From: Tritrichomonas musculus
Taxonomy: Eukaryota; Parabasalia; Tritrichomonadida; Tritrichomonadidae
Reading direction: 5' to 3'
NCBI GenBank assembly: GCA_039105265.1
Contig: JAPFFF010000007.1
Coordinates: forward strand, 372,001 to 436,000
DNA: 64,000 nt
Position 1 is the first letter of the stretch, and every line of letters begins with the position of its first letter. A program made the position numbers and the translations under genes. Of this stretch, positions 1-9,232 are shown one piece after another. Below the pieces are notes generated by a model that was not told the origin of the DNA, searched no databases, and saw nothing but the letters and a program-made list of their open reading frames with translations.

Positions 1-436
1 ACGGTTAAAATTTCAAATTTTAATTTTGGAATTATTCTAGGTTTATCATATATATTATGAATAACAATATTATGAGCCACATAATATAAATAGGAATAAA
101 AATCAATTAATTTCATCGAAATTGAAAAAAAGACTTTTTATTTAATACAAGTCATGAAAAAACATATTTAATTTGATTTTGATAATTGAGCGTCATTACT
201 AATCTTTTAATAGTTTTGAAACTTAGCAGTAGGTAACCTATAAATAATGTTACTTTCATATTTGTCCAATGAATATAATATATGCATGCAATATTTTTAT
301 AACAATATTAGTGATAAATATAATAATGAATATTATTATGATGAAAAAGCAGTAAAAAATTATTATCTGATTTTTATGTATAAACAAAATTATCCTCTTA
401 AATAAAAATAATATAATAAATAATATATTTGTACTA
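1..436. other. AT-rich intergenic stretch, nothing recognised
   Basis: This stretch is very AT-rich and lies downstream of the LRR gene, which ends at 437. I see no coding frame, RNA fold or repeat that I can support. Confidence 0.6.
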
Positions 437-2398
437 TTATTGAACCAGTTGATCTAATAATGGCGTTGGAGACATTATATCAATATTTGATTTTTGCTTG
501 ACTGGAGGTGTTGTATCTTTTAACCTAGAAATTTCCATTCGAAATCCATTTGTAACTTCAAATGCAGAAGTCAATTTTTTCTTTAAATCATCAATTTCTT
601 TTTGATATCTAATTTCATTCAATTCAATATATTTTTTAAGTGCATTTATTTCTCTATCTTTTAGGTCATTTTCCTTTTGCAATTTTTGCAATTTTTCTTT
701 GCTCTGTTCTTTTTGTATTTGAGTATCAAGCATAAATTGAACTAAGTTATCTTCATATTTAGCTTGGCTCTGAGATATTTGTTCAACTAAACTTTTCTTT
801 TCTTGATATAGTTTACTAAGTATATGCTTAATTTTATTTTCGTTTTTGACTGATTCTTCAAGGGCTTGGCGGTAATTAATTGTGGATTTTTCTTTTTCTT
901 CTTTTTTGGTTTGGAGAACAGAAATTTCTTTTGCCATTCTTTGAGTCTGTTCTAATAATTCAATGTTCTTTTCTTTTGATAATTGTATGGGTTGTGATAA
1001 CATGTGCTCTGATTGCGGGTATGAAATTATGAGATCAATATGTTTTTGCTTCCTGAGATAACGATTATACCATCGATAATAAAAAACTCTTTTGACTTTA
1101 TTAGTTTTCTTCTTTTGATATACTTGTAAAATTCTGTTTAATTGATATATAGGTAACATTTGATTTTTCCATCTATGAAAAATTTTCGAAAGAATCTTTT
1201 GCTGGTATAACTTATCGAAAAAAATATCCATATTTACGCTTTTTTCTAATGTATCAGGATTTCTTTTAAAAAAAATTTGTTGCTGTGATAAAATGGTGCC
1301 AAGACTTTCAGCAACCTCATCAAATGTACTCGTGCTAGGGCTAGAAGCATTAGTTGTGGTTGCTGAAGAATTTGTTTCATTTGTATTGTTAACAGAAGAA
1401 ATTTCGGATGTTGAAACTATTTCATCATTTTCATTATTTCTTTCTTTTGGATGAGTGATTTGCATTTTGGTTAATGGACTGTGTCTTTCTTCATTTCTAT
1501 TATTAACTATATTTTTAGGTTTATTGCCTGGTATTGGTGAGTTTTGAACTTTGGAAAAATTCACTGAAGTTTGTTCCATTGATATAAAGTTCATATCTTT
1601 CTTTGCTTTTTTTATTGATTTAACTTCTTGTCTTTCGTTCATCTTTTGCTTTATTAATTCAATAGAGTTATGTAATTTATTTGTGAGATCATCAATTACT
1701 GATGATTGAATTGATTCTATTTTATCATAAATTTGGCCCCATTTGCATTTCATATTTTCGTTATTTTTCATTTTAAGCTCGAAAGCAATATCTCTCATTT
1801 TATCAAAATTTTGATTTTTAATATCTGAATCTAATCCAAAAGATTCTAAAGTTCTTTCACCAAGAGCCTTTTGTACTCGTAAAAGCCAATCCGTATTTCG
1901 ATCAAAACGATCTTTTTCTAATTCTTCTAATTCCAATATCCGAAGTTCATTAATGCACAAAATCGTAAGCCTGCTTTCGTCAAACTCTACTGTTCCGGTA
2001 GCGGCTGCTCTAAGTTTCTCGTTAACTTCATGATCATCAAAAAATCTAAGAGATTTCAAAGATGCTACAACATGATGTTGATAATATGGTAATTTGGTTA
2101 TTGGATTGCCTTTCATATTGAGGGTTTCAATTGGAAGATTAGATAAATACTTTATTTCACTGATTAAATGAATTTTGTTATCATTAAGAAATAAAACTCG
2201 TAAATTTGTAAATTTTTCTATTCCTGCTAAAGATCCAATTAAATTATTTGATAAGAAAATCTGTTGAACCGACTCATTATCTTTTACAAATGGAATTTCG
2301 ATTGATCCTTTATTTGCTCCTCGAATTATTCTATTTTGCGAATTATCTTGCGTTGTTTTCGCTGGGGGTGAATTTGTAAACTTAAATGTTTTTTGCAT
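437..2398 (-). CDS. Leucine-rich repeat, coiled-coil protein (centrosomal/basal-body type)
   Basis: 653 residues with an ATG start. Residues about 43-125 hold three to four SDS22-type leucine-rich repeats (LSNNLI, LNDNKIH, MKGNPIT) closed by a cap-like segment (LRFFDDHEVNEKLR). A Ser/Thr/Asn-rich linker spans about 290-350. Residues about 395-445 are basic and aromatic, with F-x-x-W spacing (FHRWKNQ, VFYYRWYNRYL) like Sfi1/IQ-type centrin or calmodulin binding repeats. A long coiled coil fills about 475-630. This order resembles eukaryotic LRR/coiled-coil proteins of centrosomes and flagellar bases (LRRCC1/VFL1, CEP97). A role at the trichomonad basal bodies is inference. The LRR call is firm; the exact orthologue is not. 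Confidence 0.82.
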   Translation of the reverse strand: MQKTFKFTNSPPAKTTQDNSQNRIIRGANKGSIEIPFVKDNESVQQIFLSNNLIGSLAGIEKFTNLRVLFLNDNKIHLISEIKYLSNLPIETLNMKGNPITKLPYYQHHVVASLKSLRFFDDHEVNEKLRAAATGTVEFDESRLTILCINELRILELEELEKDRFDRNTDWLLRVQKALGERTLESFGLDSDIKNQNFDKMRDIAFELKMKNNENMKCKWGQIYDKIESIQSSVIDDLTNKLHNSIELIKQKMNERQEVKSIKKAKKDMNFISMEQTSVNFSKVQNSPIPGNKPKNIVNNRNEERHSPLTKMQITHPKERNNENDEIVSTSEISSVNNTNETNSSATTTNASSPSTSTFDEVAESLGTILSQQQIFFKRNPDTLEKSVNMDIFFDKLYQQKILSKIFHRWKNQMLPIYQLNRILQVYQKKKTNKVKRVFYYRWYNRYLRKQKHIDLIISYPQSEHMLSQPIQLSKEKNIELLEQTQRMAKEISVLQTKKEEKEKSTINYRQALEESVKNENKIKHILSKLYQEKKSLVEQISQSQAKYEDNLVQFMLDTQIQKEQSKEKLQKLQKENDLKDREINALKKYIELNEIRYQKEIDDLKKKLTSAFEVTNGFRMEISRLKDTTPPVKQKSNIDIMSPTPLLDQLVQ

Positions 2399-2528
2399 GA
2401 TTATTCTTTTGTTATGTAAAAAAAATTCTAAACGTAATTTTTTGAAAGAAAAAATTTTTTACATAATGAATAGATTTTTATAGAAAAAAAAAACAAATGG
2501 CTATTTTCATATAAAATTAATAATAATA

Positions 2529-3479
2529 TTATTTTTTGATAAGTGGTTCTTTTTCTGGATCTTTTGGTTGGTTTGATAGATTAAGTCGAATTTTGGTATA
2601 CATAAAAACGCCAATTAGAGCAATGATTATGCCAGATACAGCACGAAGCATTTGGCTTGTTGATTCCCATGGTGAAGGAAAGAAAATATATCCAAAAATT
2701 AAAAGTAAAATTGTTTTGACATGGCCAACAACTTGATATGTAACTGAAGATGTTTTTCCAATTAATCCAAAGGTAGCCATATTAACTCCTATTGCAAAAA
2801 AGCATGTTCCGAGCAATAAAATAATATCTTTTAGATTTAAATCTGAAGCAGCAAAAGTATCATCGGAAATATTTTCAAGAAATGTTGCAGAAATGAGTCC
2901 AAGAGAAAATTCTTCTGGCATTATTGCTAATTGTAGTTCTGGACCATTTAACGAATATTCTTTTTGTAAATCGTGTGTAATCATTTGATTGTGCGCTGTA
3001 GAAACAATTGAAATAATCGCATAGATTGTTCCAATAAAGTTTACTTCAACATCGGAAACAGAAAATAAGCCGACTCCAAATAATAATATTGATAACGAGA
3101 TTATTTCCTTTTTTGTATATTTCATTTTGTTAACAAATGTATTCCAAACTAGCATATATGGAATACAACAAAGTTTAGACATTTGATAAAATCCAATTGA
3201 GTTTGCTGCGAGATTAAAGTTCATTCCAACTATTGAAGTCATAACCAAAAAAGCAAGATTAAACCTCTTTCTAAATGGTATTTGTTCGAACCTTCTGATT
3301 AAACCAATAAATGCAAATATTTCTAGTAAAGTCCATGTTGATAAAAAATGGAAAGTCGATAAAGTTGTCGTATATTTGCATGTTAGGTGTCTTTTAACTT
3401 GTTTCATAAGTAATATCAGTGATGTCGATGAAGTTATACTTAAACCTATCCAACCAGCAACTTCAAAATTACCACCCAT
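2529..3479 (-). CDS. Drug/metabolite-type transporter, SLC35E3/TPT family
   Basis: 316 residues, about ten hydrophobic segments and a short Lys-rich tail (EPLIKK). The C-terminal half carries the family pattern SSVTYQVVGHVKT followed by a helix ending GYIFF, typical of SLC35E/triose-phosphate translocator-like antiporters of the Golgi or ER. An N-terminal pair of helices is followed by the conserved region around ANSIGFYQMSKL. The family exchanges nucleotide sugars or phosphorylated metabolites across secretory membranes; the substrate cannot be read from sequence. Length fits the family. It is divergent from the DDB1-like gene, with only 50 bases between the two start codons, so both promoters lie in that gap. 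Confidence 0.88.
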   Translation of the reverse strand: MGGNFEVAGWIGLSITSSTSLILLMKQVKRHLTCKYTTTLSTFHFLSTWTLLEIFAFIGLIRRFEQIPFRKRFNLAFLVMTSIVGMNFNLAANSIGFYQMSKLCCIPYMLVWNTFVNKMKYTKKEIISLSILLFGVGLFSVSDVEVNFIGTIYAIISIVSTAHNQMITHDLQKEYSLNGPELQLAIMPEEFSLGLISATFLENISDDTFAASDLNLKDIILLLGTCFFAIGVNMATFGLIGKTSSVTYQVVGHVKTILLLIFGYIFFPSPWESTSQMLRAVSGIIIALIGVFMYTKIRLNLSNQPKDPEKEPLIKK

Positions 3480-3507
3480 ATCATGATGTTCAATTTTATA
3501 TCACATG

Positions 3508-3513
3508 TCACTA
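3508..3513 (+). promoter_or_regulatory. Initiator (Inr) of the DDB1-like gene
   Basis: TCACTA fits the trichomonad initiator TCA(+1)Py(T/A). Its A at 3510 is 20 bases before the ATG at 3530, inside the known 5-20 base leader range. It supports 3530 rather than an upstream non-ATG codon as the start. Confidence 0.6.
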
Positions 3514-3529
3514 ATTGTTAAATATAAAA

Positions 3530-6500
3530 ATGGATTATTGTATTTCTGAAGTTTTTCCTTCTTCTGCCATAAATGATGCTGTTTTAGTGCCATCATTTTA
3601 TGATGATCGTGATGCACTAGCATTAGCAAAAGGAAATCATCTAGTTATTTATACAGTTGAAGATGAATTTGTTGTTGAGCCTAAATCATTTGAAATTTAT
3701 GGTGTTATCGAAAAATTAATACCGCTAAAATCTAATTTATTAGTAATTCTTACAGATCTTCGCGCTTGTATTTTAAAAGCTGATGACAATGATCCTAACA
3801 ATTTAATTACAGTTAGAAATGGAACTTTTCAAAATGCATGGGAATCGTCAAGAGTACCAATTAAATATGCTATTCATCCAACTTGCTTGATACTTCAACT
3901 CGAAAATTTTCAACTAGACTTATATCCAATTACATCAGATTGTCCATTTGGTGATCCTTTTAAAATTAAAATTGGGCGAAAAGGTATTATTGGCTTTCAA
4001 TTCATTGGGCCTGTTTCAAAAGTTACAAGATTAGCTGTATTAACTGAAGAATATAATAATAAACCGCCAGTAATTCATTTATTCGAAATTGATCCGATAA
4101 ATAGATCATATTCTGAAGATCCATCATTTGATGTCAAGCTCAATGACGCGTATTTTATGATACCGTATGACGTTGAAGAACATTCTATTGCTATTGTTTT
4201 TTCAACCCAACAAGCAACTCGTGTTATGTATAATGAATTAAATCCTTATGCAAAAACTGCGACTATTTATACGTTAGACAGACTTATTAAAATGATCGCC
4301 CTTACGCCAGAATTTCATTTAGCGATAGATCAGGCCAACAAATTGCATGCTGTAAATATAAAAGAAGCTGGTCAAGTAAGATTTGTAAATATTGGAAATG
4401 TCCCTCATCCTTCGGAATTTGTTAAAATAACTTCAAACCTCGCTTTTGTCGCTTCAAATAAAGATGATTCCGTTCTTTTAGCAATAAATCAAGAAAATAA
4501 TACATATAATGCGTCAGTTTTTGATACTATCCGTTCAACAGGTAAAATAATAAATTTTAGAGAATTTGGAAATTCAATTATTTCAATTTATGAGCGTGCT
4601 GTAATCGAATCAAAACTAATGTGCGATTTTTCGCCATTCCTCCAAATTGAATGTCCTGGTTTTATTCATATTTTCTCATTCTATTTTGATGGAAAAGGTG
4701 TGAATTGCTTTGCTTTTTCAGATGAAGTGTCAACTTTAGTTATGGGTGAAAATATTGATAGAGAATTTATCGATCTTTCCGATATGTTTGATTCAACATC
4801 TCCTACTTTTCTATTTTATGCGCTTGGAAAAAATTCCTTTTTACAGGTTACTGCTAACAAAATATGGCTATATAAATATATCAATGATCCAGAAGAAAAA
4901 TTTGATTCAATTTGTATTGATTTGCCTATAGGAGAATCAGAAGTCACTCAAGTTTCACGATACGAAAATGCATTTGCTGTTTTAACAAATGATAATAAAA
5001 TTTATTTTTATGATATAATATCAGAATCAAATAATATAGAAAAGATTGAAAATAAAGAAAAAGAAAATAATGATTTAGAAGAAGAAATAGTAAAAGAAAA
5101 CAAGAACGGAGGCGAAGAGGCAGAAAAGAATGAGATTGAAAATACTGAAAAAGTTGCTGACGATGAAAACAAATCTTATGAAATTAGGCAACGAAACCAG
5201 ATAATCGTTGAAAATAATCAAATCTCATCGATCTCTCTTTCAAACAATTTCCTTGCAATATCATGTTTCAATCCTGACAAGATTTCAATTTATCATTTCC
5301 AAAACGGCGATTTTGTATTTGCACGATCGATAGAAATTGGTCCTATTGTAGATCTCGCCTTCCACAATGGAACTTTTTATGCATTAAGTCCTACAGAAAA
5401 AATAACTCTTGTACAGCCCAATTTCAGCACACTTACAGTTCTTAGCTGTCCAGGAAGGCATAGTTCAATTCGTCCCATTAATGACAAAACGATCATAGTT
5501 TGTGGTCCAGATCCCTCAGTTATTTTTGGTTACAACAAGGTCTATCCATTAAATCTCAAAAGCCAAATTACGGATGCAATTTTCTCAGAAGATTCTTTAG
5601 CAGTACTAACCAACGACTCTCTTCTTTTTGGAAACCTAAGTGATCCATTTTATTATAATCAATCATTTACATCTCCGAGCAAGTTGCTTGATATAATAGA
5701 ATATGACGATATGTATATATTTATTCAATATAACTCAAGCAATATTGTCACCTTTTATTCAATTCCATCCAAAGGAAAAGGAAATATCGATCTTGAAAAA
5801 TATTTGAATGACTCTCAAAAAGTTGTCTTTGGTGGACTTCAGCAAAGTGAAAATTACGTTGACCACATCAAGCAGAATGACTCATTAATAATTTCGTCCA
5901 GCAGCCGCATTCTTACATACCAATTTGTATCGAAAAAGCTAGTCTTAGTCAGTGTTAAGAAGTATCCAAGACAAATATATAAAATTGGCACTTTTCGAAA
6001 TTACTATTACATTCAATTTTGTGAGGAGATTCAATTTTTCTATCCATCGTACTTTTTCTCAGAAAATTCTGAGGATAACTTAAAGCCAGTCTTCTCAATT
6101 ACGAACAATGCGCGAATCATGAGTTGTGTCACCAGCAACCAGATGATTGCATTCACTTTTTCAAAGAAACAGATAGCACTTTTTGATTTTGACGATTATA
6201 ATGAAAGACTGATTCAGTTTTCGGCGCCTTTTCAATCTAGAGAGACGATCACTGCGCTCTCAATTATCGATGAAACAGTCATTTTCGCTACGAGCCATGG
6301 AAATATATTCAGCCTTGATTTGATACCAGACATGAGCGGAAGCTCCCTGTCATCGAGGTTCGAAATTGTCGTGAAAGAAGGATTCTGCACTGACGAGAAA
6401 ATAGTCAAGATGTGCCCAATGAGGAATAACTCGTTCGTGATGGCAGCAAGCGTAAACGGAATGTCTCTGAAGATCGAAAAATTCAAAGATAAGCACCCAA

Positions 6501-6739
6501 AGTTCTACGAGCTCTACAGAGTCCTGTCAGCCAACCTCAGATCAATCGGGAAGTTCACGAAAGAGTATCAGAGGTGCCCGAAGGACAAGTCGTACCTGCT
6601 GTCGATGATTCAAATGTGCGATAGAGACTTGCTGAGTTCGTTTGCCGCACTCAAAGCAAATGAAAAGAAAGCAATTTTAGAAGGATCGTCAATATCTCTC
6701 GAGCTTGCTAATGAGATTCTGCAGTTTATTGGTTTATGA
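3530..6739 (+). CDS. DDB1/CPSF-A family multi-propeller protein
   Basis: 1,069 residues from the first ATG, MDYCISEVF. The chain is beta-strand rich throughout, with repeated propeller-like blades. The C-terminal region (about 720-1,040) matches the CPSF_A/DDB1 C-terminal domain: ITALSIIDETVIFATSHG, NLRSIGKF, and a helical tail with CDRDLLSSF and NEILQFIGL. The family includes DDB1 (adaptor of CUL4 ubiquitin ligases), CPSF160 and SF3B3. The length is nearest DDB1 (about 1,140). An acidic Lys/Glu/Asn-rich insert lies at about 497-555. Codon choice shifts: the last 850 bases are visibly richer in G/C-ending codons than the first two thirds. The family is fairly sure; DDB1 versus CPSF160 is not settled. 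Confidence 0.78.
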   Translation: MDYCISEVFPSSAINDAVLVPSFYDDRDALALAKGNHLVIYTVEDEFVVEPKSFEIYGVIEKLIPLKSNLLVILTDLRACILKADDNDPNNLITVRNGTFQNAWESSRVPIKYAIHPTCLILQLENFQLDLYPITSDCPFGDPFKIKIGRKGIIGFQFIGPVSKVTRLAVLTEEYNNKPPVIHLFEIDPINRSYSEDPSFDVKLNDAYFMIPYDVEEHSIAIVFSTQQATRVMYNELNPYAKTATIYTLDRLIKMIALTPEFHLAIDQANKLHAVNIKEAGQVRFVNIGNVPHPSEFVKITSNLAFVASNKDDSVLLAINQENNTYNASVFDTIRSTGKIINFREFGNSIISIYERAVIESKLMCDFSPFLQIECPGFIHIFSFYFDGKGVNCFAFSDEVSTLVMGENIDREFIDLSDMFDSTSPTFLFYALGKNSFLQVTANKIWLYKYINDPEEKFDSICIDLPIGESEVTQVSRYENAFAVLTNDNKIYFYDIISESNNIEKIENKEKENNDLEEEIVKENKNGGEEAEKNEIENTEKVADDENKSYEIRQRNQIIVENNQISSISLSNNFLAISCFNPDKISIYHFQNGDFVFARSIEIGPIVDLAFHNGTFYALSPTEKITLVQPNFSTLTVLSCPGRHSSIRPINDKTIIVCGPDPSVIFGYNKVYPLNLKSQITDAIFSEDSLAVLTNDSLLFGNLSDPFYYNQSFTSPSKLLDIIEYDDMYIFIQYNSSNIVTFYSIPSKGKGNIDLEKYLNDSQKVVFGGLQQSENYVDHIKQNDSLIISSSSRILTYQFVSKKLVLVSVKKYPRQIYKIGTFRNYYYIQFCEEIQFFYPSYFFSENSEDNLKPVFSITNNARIMSCVTSNQMIAFTFSKKQIALFDFDDYNERLIQFSAPFQSRETITALSIIDETVIFATSHGNIFSLDLIPDMSGSSLSSRFEIVVKEGFCTDEKIVKMCPMRNNSFVMAASVNGMSLKIEKFKDKHPKFYELYRVLSANLRSIGKFTKEYQRCPKDKSYLLSMIQMCDRDLLSSFAALKANEKKAILEGSSISLELANEILQFIGL

Positions 6740-7095
6740 GAAAAAAAAAAAAAAAAATAAAATTATTTGTTATATAAAATATAATCTCTTAGAAAAATGT
6801 TTTTATTAAATTGAATGAAAAAAGTTATATGAAATTGAATGAATCAAATGATATGAAATTGAATGGAAAAAAGTGATATGAAATCGAATGAATCTAATGA
6901 AATGAAATTGAATGAATCAAATGATATGAAATTGAATGAATGAAATGATATGAAATTGAATGAATGAAATGAGATGAAGTGAAATGATTTTAAACCAAAA
7001 AAAAAGAGGTGAAATTGAATATAAATAAAAGAAATGAAATGAAATTGAGATCAATATATAATTTTAAATATATAATTGCACAATAATCAACAAGA
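6740..7095. other. Gene-free stretch holding a short tandem repeat
   Basis: After a poly-A run just behind the stop codon, this gap holds the 24-bp repeat annotated separately and then AT-rich sequence up to the tRNA gene. I see no other gene. Confidence 0.6.
6807..6985. repeat. 24-bp tandem repeat (about 7 units)
   Basis: The core GAAATTGAATG recurs at 6831, 6855, 6880 (one change), 6904, 6928 and 6952, spacing 24, 25, 24, 24 and 24 bases. Weaker copies flank it. This is a minisatellite of imperfect units between a protein gene and a tRNA gene. No function is visible. Confidence 0.85.
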
Positions 7096-7169
7096 TGTGA
7101 TGTAGAACAATAAGGTAGTTCATGAGAATCATTATCTCACGGTTGATGGTTCGACTCCATCCATCACAC
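7096..7169 (+). tRNA. tRNA-Met (anticodon CAT)
   Basis: A complete cloverleaf can be drawn. The acceptor is TGTGATG with CATCACA (7 of 7 pairs), the D stem GAAC with GTTC (loop contains GG), the anticodon stem TGAGA with TCTCA, and the T stem GATGG with CCATC around TTCGACT. The anticodon loop ATCATTA gives CAT after U33. A run of seven T follows at 7170, a Pol III terminator. The T-arm TTCGA argues for the elongator rather than the initiator type. A U1-A72 first pair is unusual. No intron or encoded CCA is present. Confidence 0.93.
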
Positions 7170-7176
7170 TTTTTTT
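7170..7176 (+). terminator. Pol III T-run terminator of tRNA-Met
   Basis: Seven consecutive T directly follow the discriminator base of the tRNA, the usual Pol III stop signal. Confidence 0.85.
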
Positions 7177-7314
7177 GATTTTTTTTGTTGTGAATTGATT
7201 ATGGTATATATCATGAAAAATAAAGTTCGATAAGCTGTGCATGTATATATTTCAAAGCAAATTTTCAATTAGAAACTTACTATTTATTTAAAACAAATAA
7301 TATTAAAAACAAAT

Positions 7315-8721
7315 TTATGTATAATGTGACATTGTAGGTGAGAATTGTTTGTCCAACAAATAATTCGTCACTTGAGGCATTTCGTCATCGCTGTCAGCTT
7401 CATAGTTGGGTGTTTTTCGAATATAAATAGGTGAATAATATTGAGCTTTATCAACAAGAGGAGTCTGACGAATTTTGGGGGTAGATGACAATAGAGAAGA
7501 CTGATGAGAAAGGCCTGAGAAAGAAGGCGCTGAATATCTCAAATAATTTGTATTTTGGTTATGCAGATTTATTAGTCTTAATTGGTAATCAGAAAAATAT
7601 GACATTTTTTTGAACGAATCTGAAAAAAATGATACTTTTTTTGTTGCATCTTCTAATGATCTTGAGATCTCTTTTGATTCATATTTAATATCATCCATTT
7701 TTTGAAGAATGGTCTGATTAGATGTATTTTTCTTATTTTTGACGTAAATATCAGAAAGTTCCTCAATACTATTTTTGATTTCTTCATAATCTTTTTTCTT
7801 CATATTATAATCGTAATTAATGGCCTCAAATTCCTTTATTTGATCATTTAGTCGATTATTTTGTTGATATATTAATTGCATTTTATAATCAAGTTCATTA
7901 AAAGTGGCATCTAATGAATCTATTTTGTTTTGAAGTTGACGAAGCTTATTCGAGAATTGTATATTTGAATTCAATATTTGTGATATTTCTGCATCACGAC
8001 TTTTAATAATAGTAGATAAATCTTTTCCTATATCAGCAAGTTTTTGTGAATACTGTGATTTTAAATATGATATTTGATTCAGAAATGAATCTGTAGATAA
8101 TGGTTGGTATGAAAAAGGCTTTGATTTGGGAAGATCTATTTCAATTGAAATGTTTATTGGTTGATCAATTATAGTGAATGATCGGAGATAATGAATTTCG
8201 TTGCGGATGTCTGATGCAAAACTAAGTAAGAATGAATCAATCATGCTTGGTATAGAATTTTTACGGGTAAACATAAATTCAATTTCATTTAAAACATCTG
8301 ATTTAAGTGACGAAAGTGAAACATCAAGATAATTTGATACTCTCGCTTCGAGCATTGATGATAGAGTGCTTAAATCATTAACTTCCGAAGGTATATCCTG
8401 AATCGATTTTTGTATTGAACTTTTTTCATTATTTTCGTCAATGGCGCCAAAATCAAACCCACTAAAATCAATAACTGGTCTCTTTTTCGCAGATGTCTGC
8501 GATGGTTGTCTGTGTTTATTTTGTTGTTTAGTTTTAGATTTTTTATTATTGGAGTTAGGTTCTGAGTTATTACTTAATGGTGTTTTGTCCTGTTCTGAAA
8601 TAATACTTATTTTTTCAATTGAAGGAATATCTTTTGGAGGAGAATCTTCATCAATATGCGTATCATCAAGATTTAAATCTTCTTGAGAGAATTCGGCATC
8701 ATTGCTGATGTCGAAGTACAT
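7315..8721 (-). CDS. Coiled-coil protein, function unknown
   Basis: The frame opens at 8754 (479 residues), but the ATG at 8721 (MYFDISNDAEFSQ, 468 residues) is a more natural start because the extra eleven residues are hydrophobic and unlike the acidic protein that follows. The N-terminal 100 residues are acidic and Ser/Pro/Lys rich. Residues about 130-400 are mostly helical, with heptad-like coiled coil (DSLDATFNELDYKMQLIYQQ, LNDQIKEFEAINYDYN). The Ser/Pro-rich tail resembles a phosphorylation-prone region. The pattern is reminiscent of cytoskeletal or intraflagellar scaffold proteins, but I recognise no family and assign no function. Confidence 0.7.
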   Translation of the reverse strand: MYFDISNDAEFSQEDLNLDDTHIDEDSPPKDIPSIEKISIISEQDKTPLSNNSEPNSNNKKSKTKQQNKHRQPSQTSAKKRPVIDFSGFDFGAIDENNEKSSIQKSIQDIPSEVNDLSTLSSMLEARVSNYLDVSLSSLKSDVLNEIEFMFTRKNSIPSMIDSFLLSFASDIRNEIHYLRSFTIIDQPINISIEIDLPKSKPFSYQPLSTDSFLNQISYLKSQYSQKLADIGKDLSTIIKSRDAEISQILNSNIQFSNKLRQLQNKIDSLDATFNELDYKMQLIYQQNNRLNDQIKEFEAINYDYNMKKKDYEEIKNSIEELSDIYVKNKKNTSNQTILQKMDDIKYESKEISRSLEDATKKVSFFSDSFKKMSYFSDYQLRLINLHNQNTNYLRYSAPSFSGLSHQSSLLSSTPKIRQTPLVDKAQYYSPIYIRKTPNYEADSDDEMPQVTNYLLDKQFSPTMSHYT

Positions 8722-9232
8722 TAGAAATATTTGAAAAAAATAACAGAAACTCATTCAAAACGTTTTCTGTAATAAATTCAAATTTCAATATACGAAATTT
8801 TAAATAGAATTTTTTGAATGGATGTAAAAAAACTCATTCAAGGAGACTATATTAATAATAAGTTTTAATATAAATGTATCTTTAAGGTTACATTCCATAA
8901 TATGGAATATATAAAAGAATTCTGAATTTAATTAAATGAATATTTAATTAAATATTTCAAATAAAAAAAAATTCTGTTCTGTATGATATATTACAATACA
9001 ATCATTGAATTTCATTAATATTAATATAATATTGATGGGGATAATATATAATTAAAAAAAAAAAAAACGCATATCATGAAATATATGTCCTTTGAATCAA
9101 AAACAAATCGGACGAATGTGATTATTGCACAAAGTAATTGTAATCGTCTAAAGTAATGACATTAAAATCCAATCACCATTGGAAAGAAGTCAATGATGAT
9201 TAGAAATAAAGCTACTATTGAAGTTATCGAGA
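8722..9232. other. Intergenic stretch, nothing recognised
   Basis: AT-rich sequence with A/T runs between two minus-strand genes. The part nearest 8722 must hold the promoter of the coiled-coil gene and the part nearest 9232 the 3' end of the carboxypeptidase gene. No other signal is supported. Confidence 0.5.

Noticed and set aside
3515-3529. Upstream start for the DDB1-like gene
   Set aside because: That codon is TTG, not ATG, and the initiator-like TCACTA fits the ATG at 3530 better.
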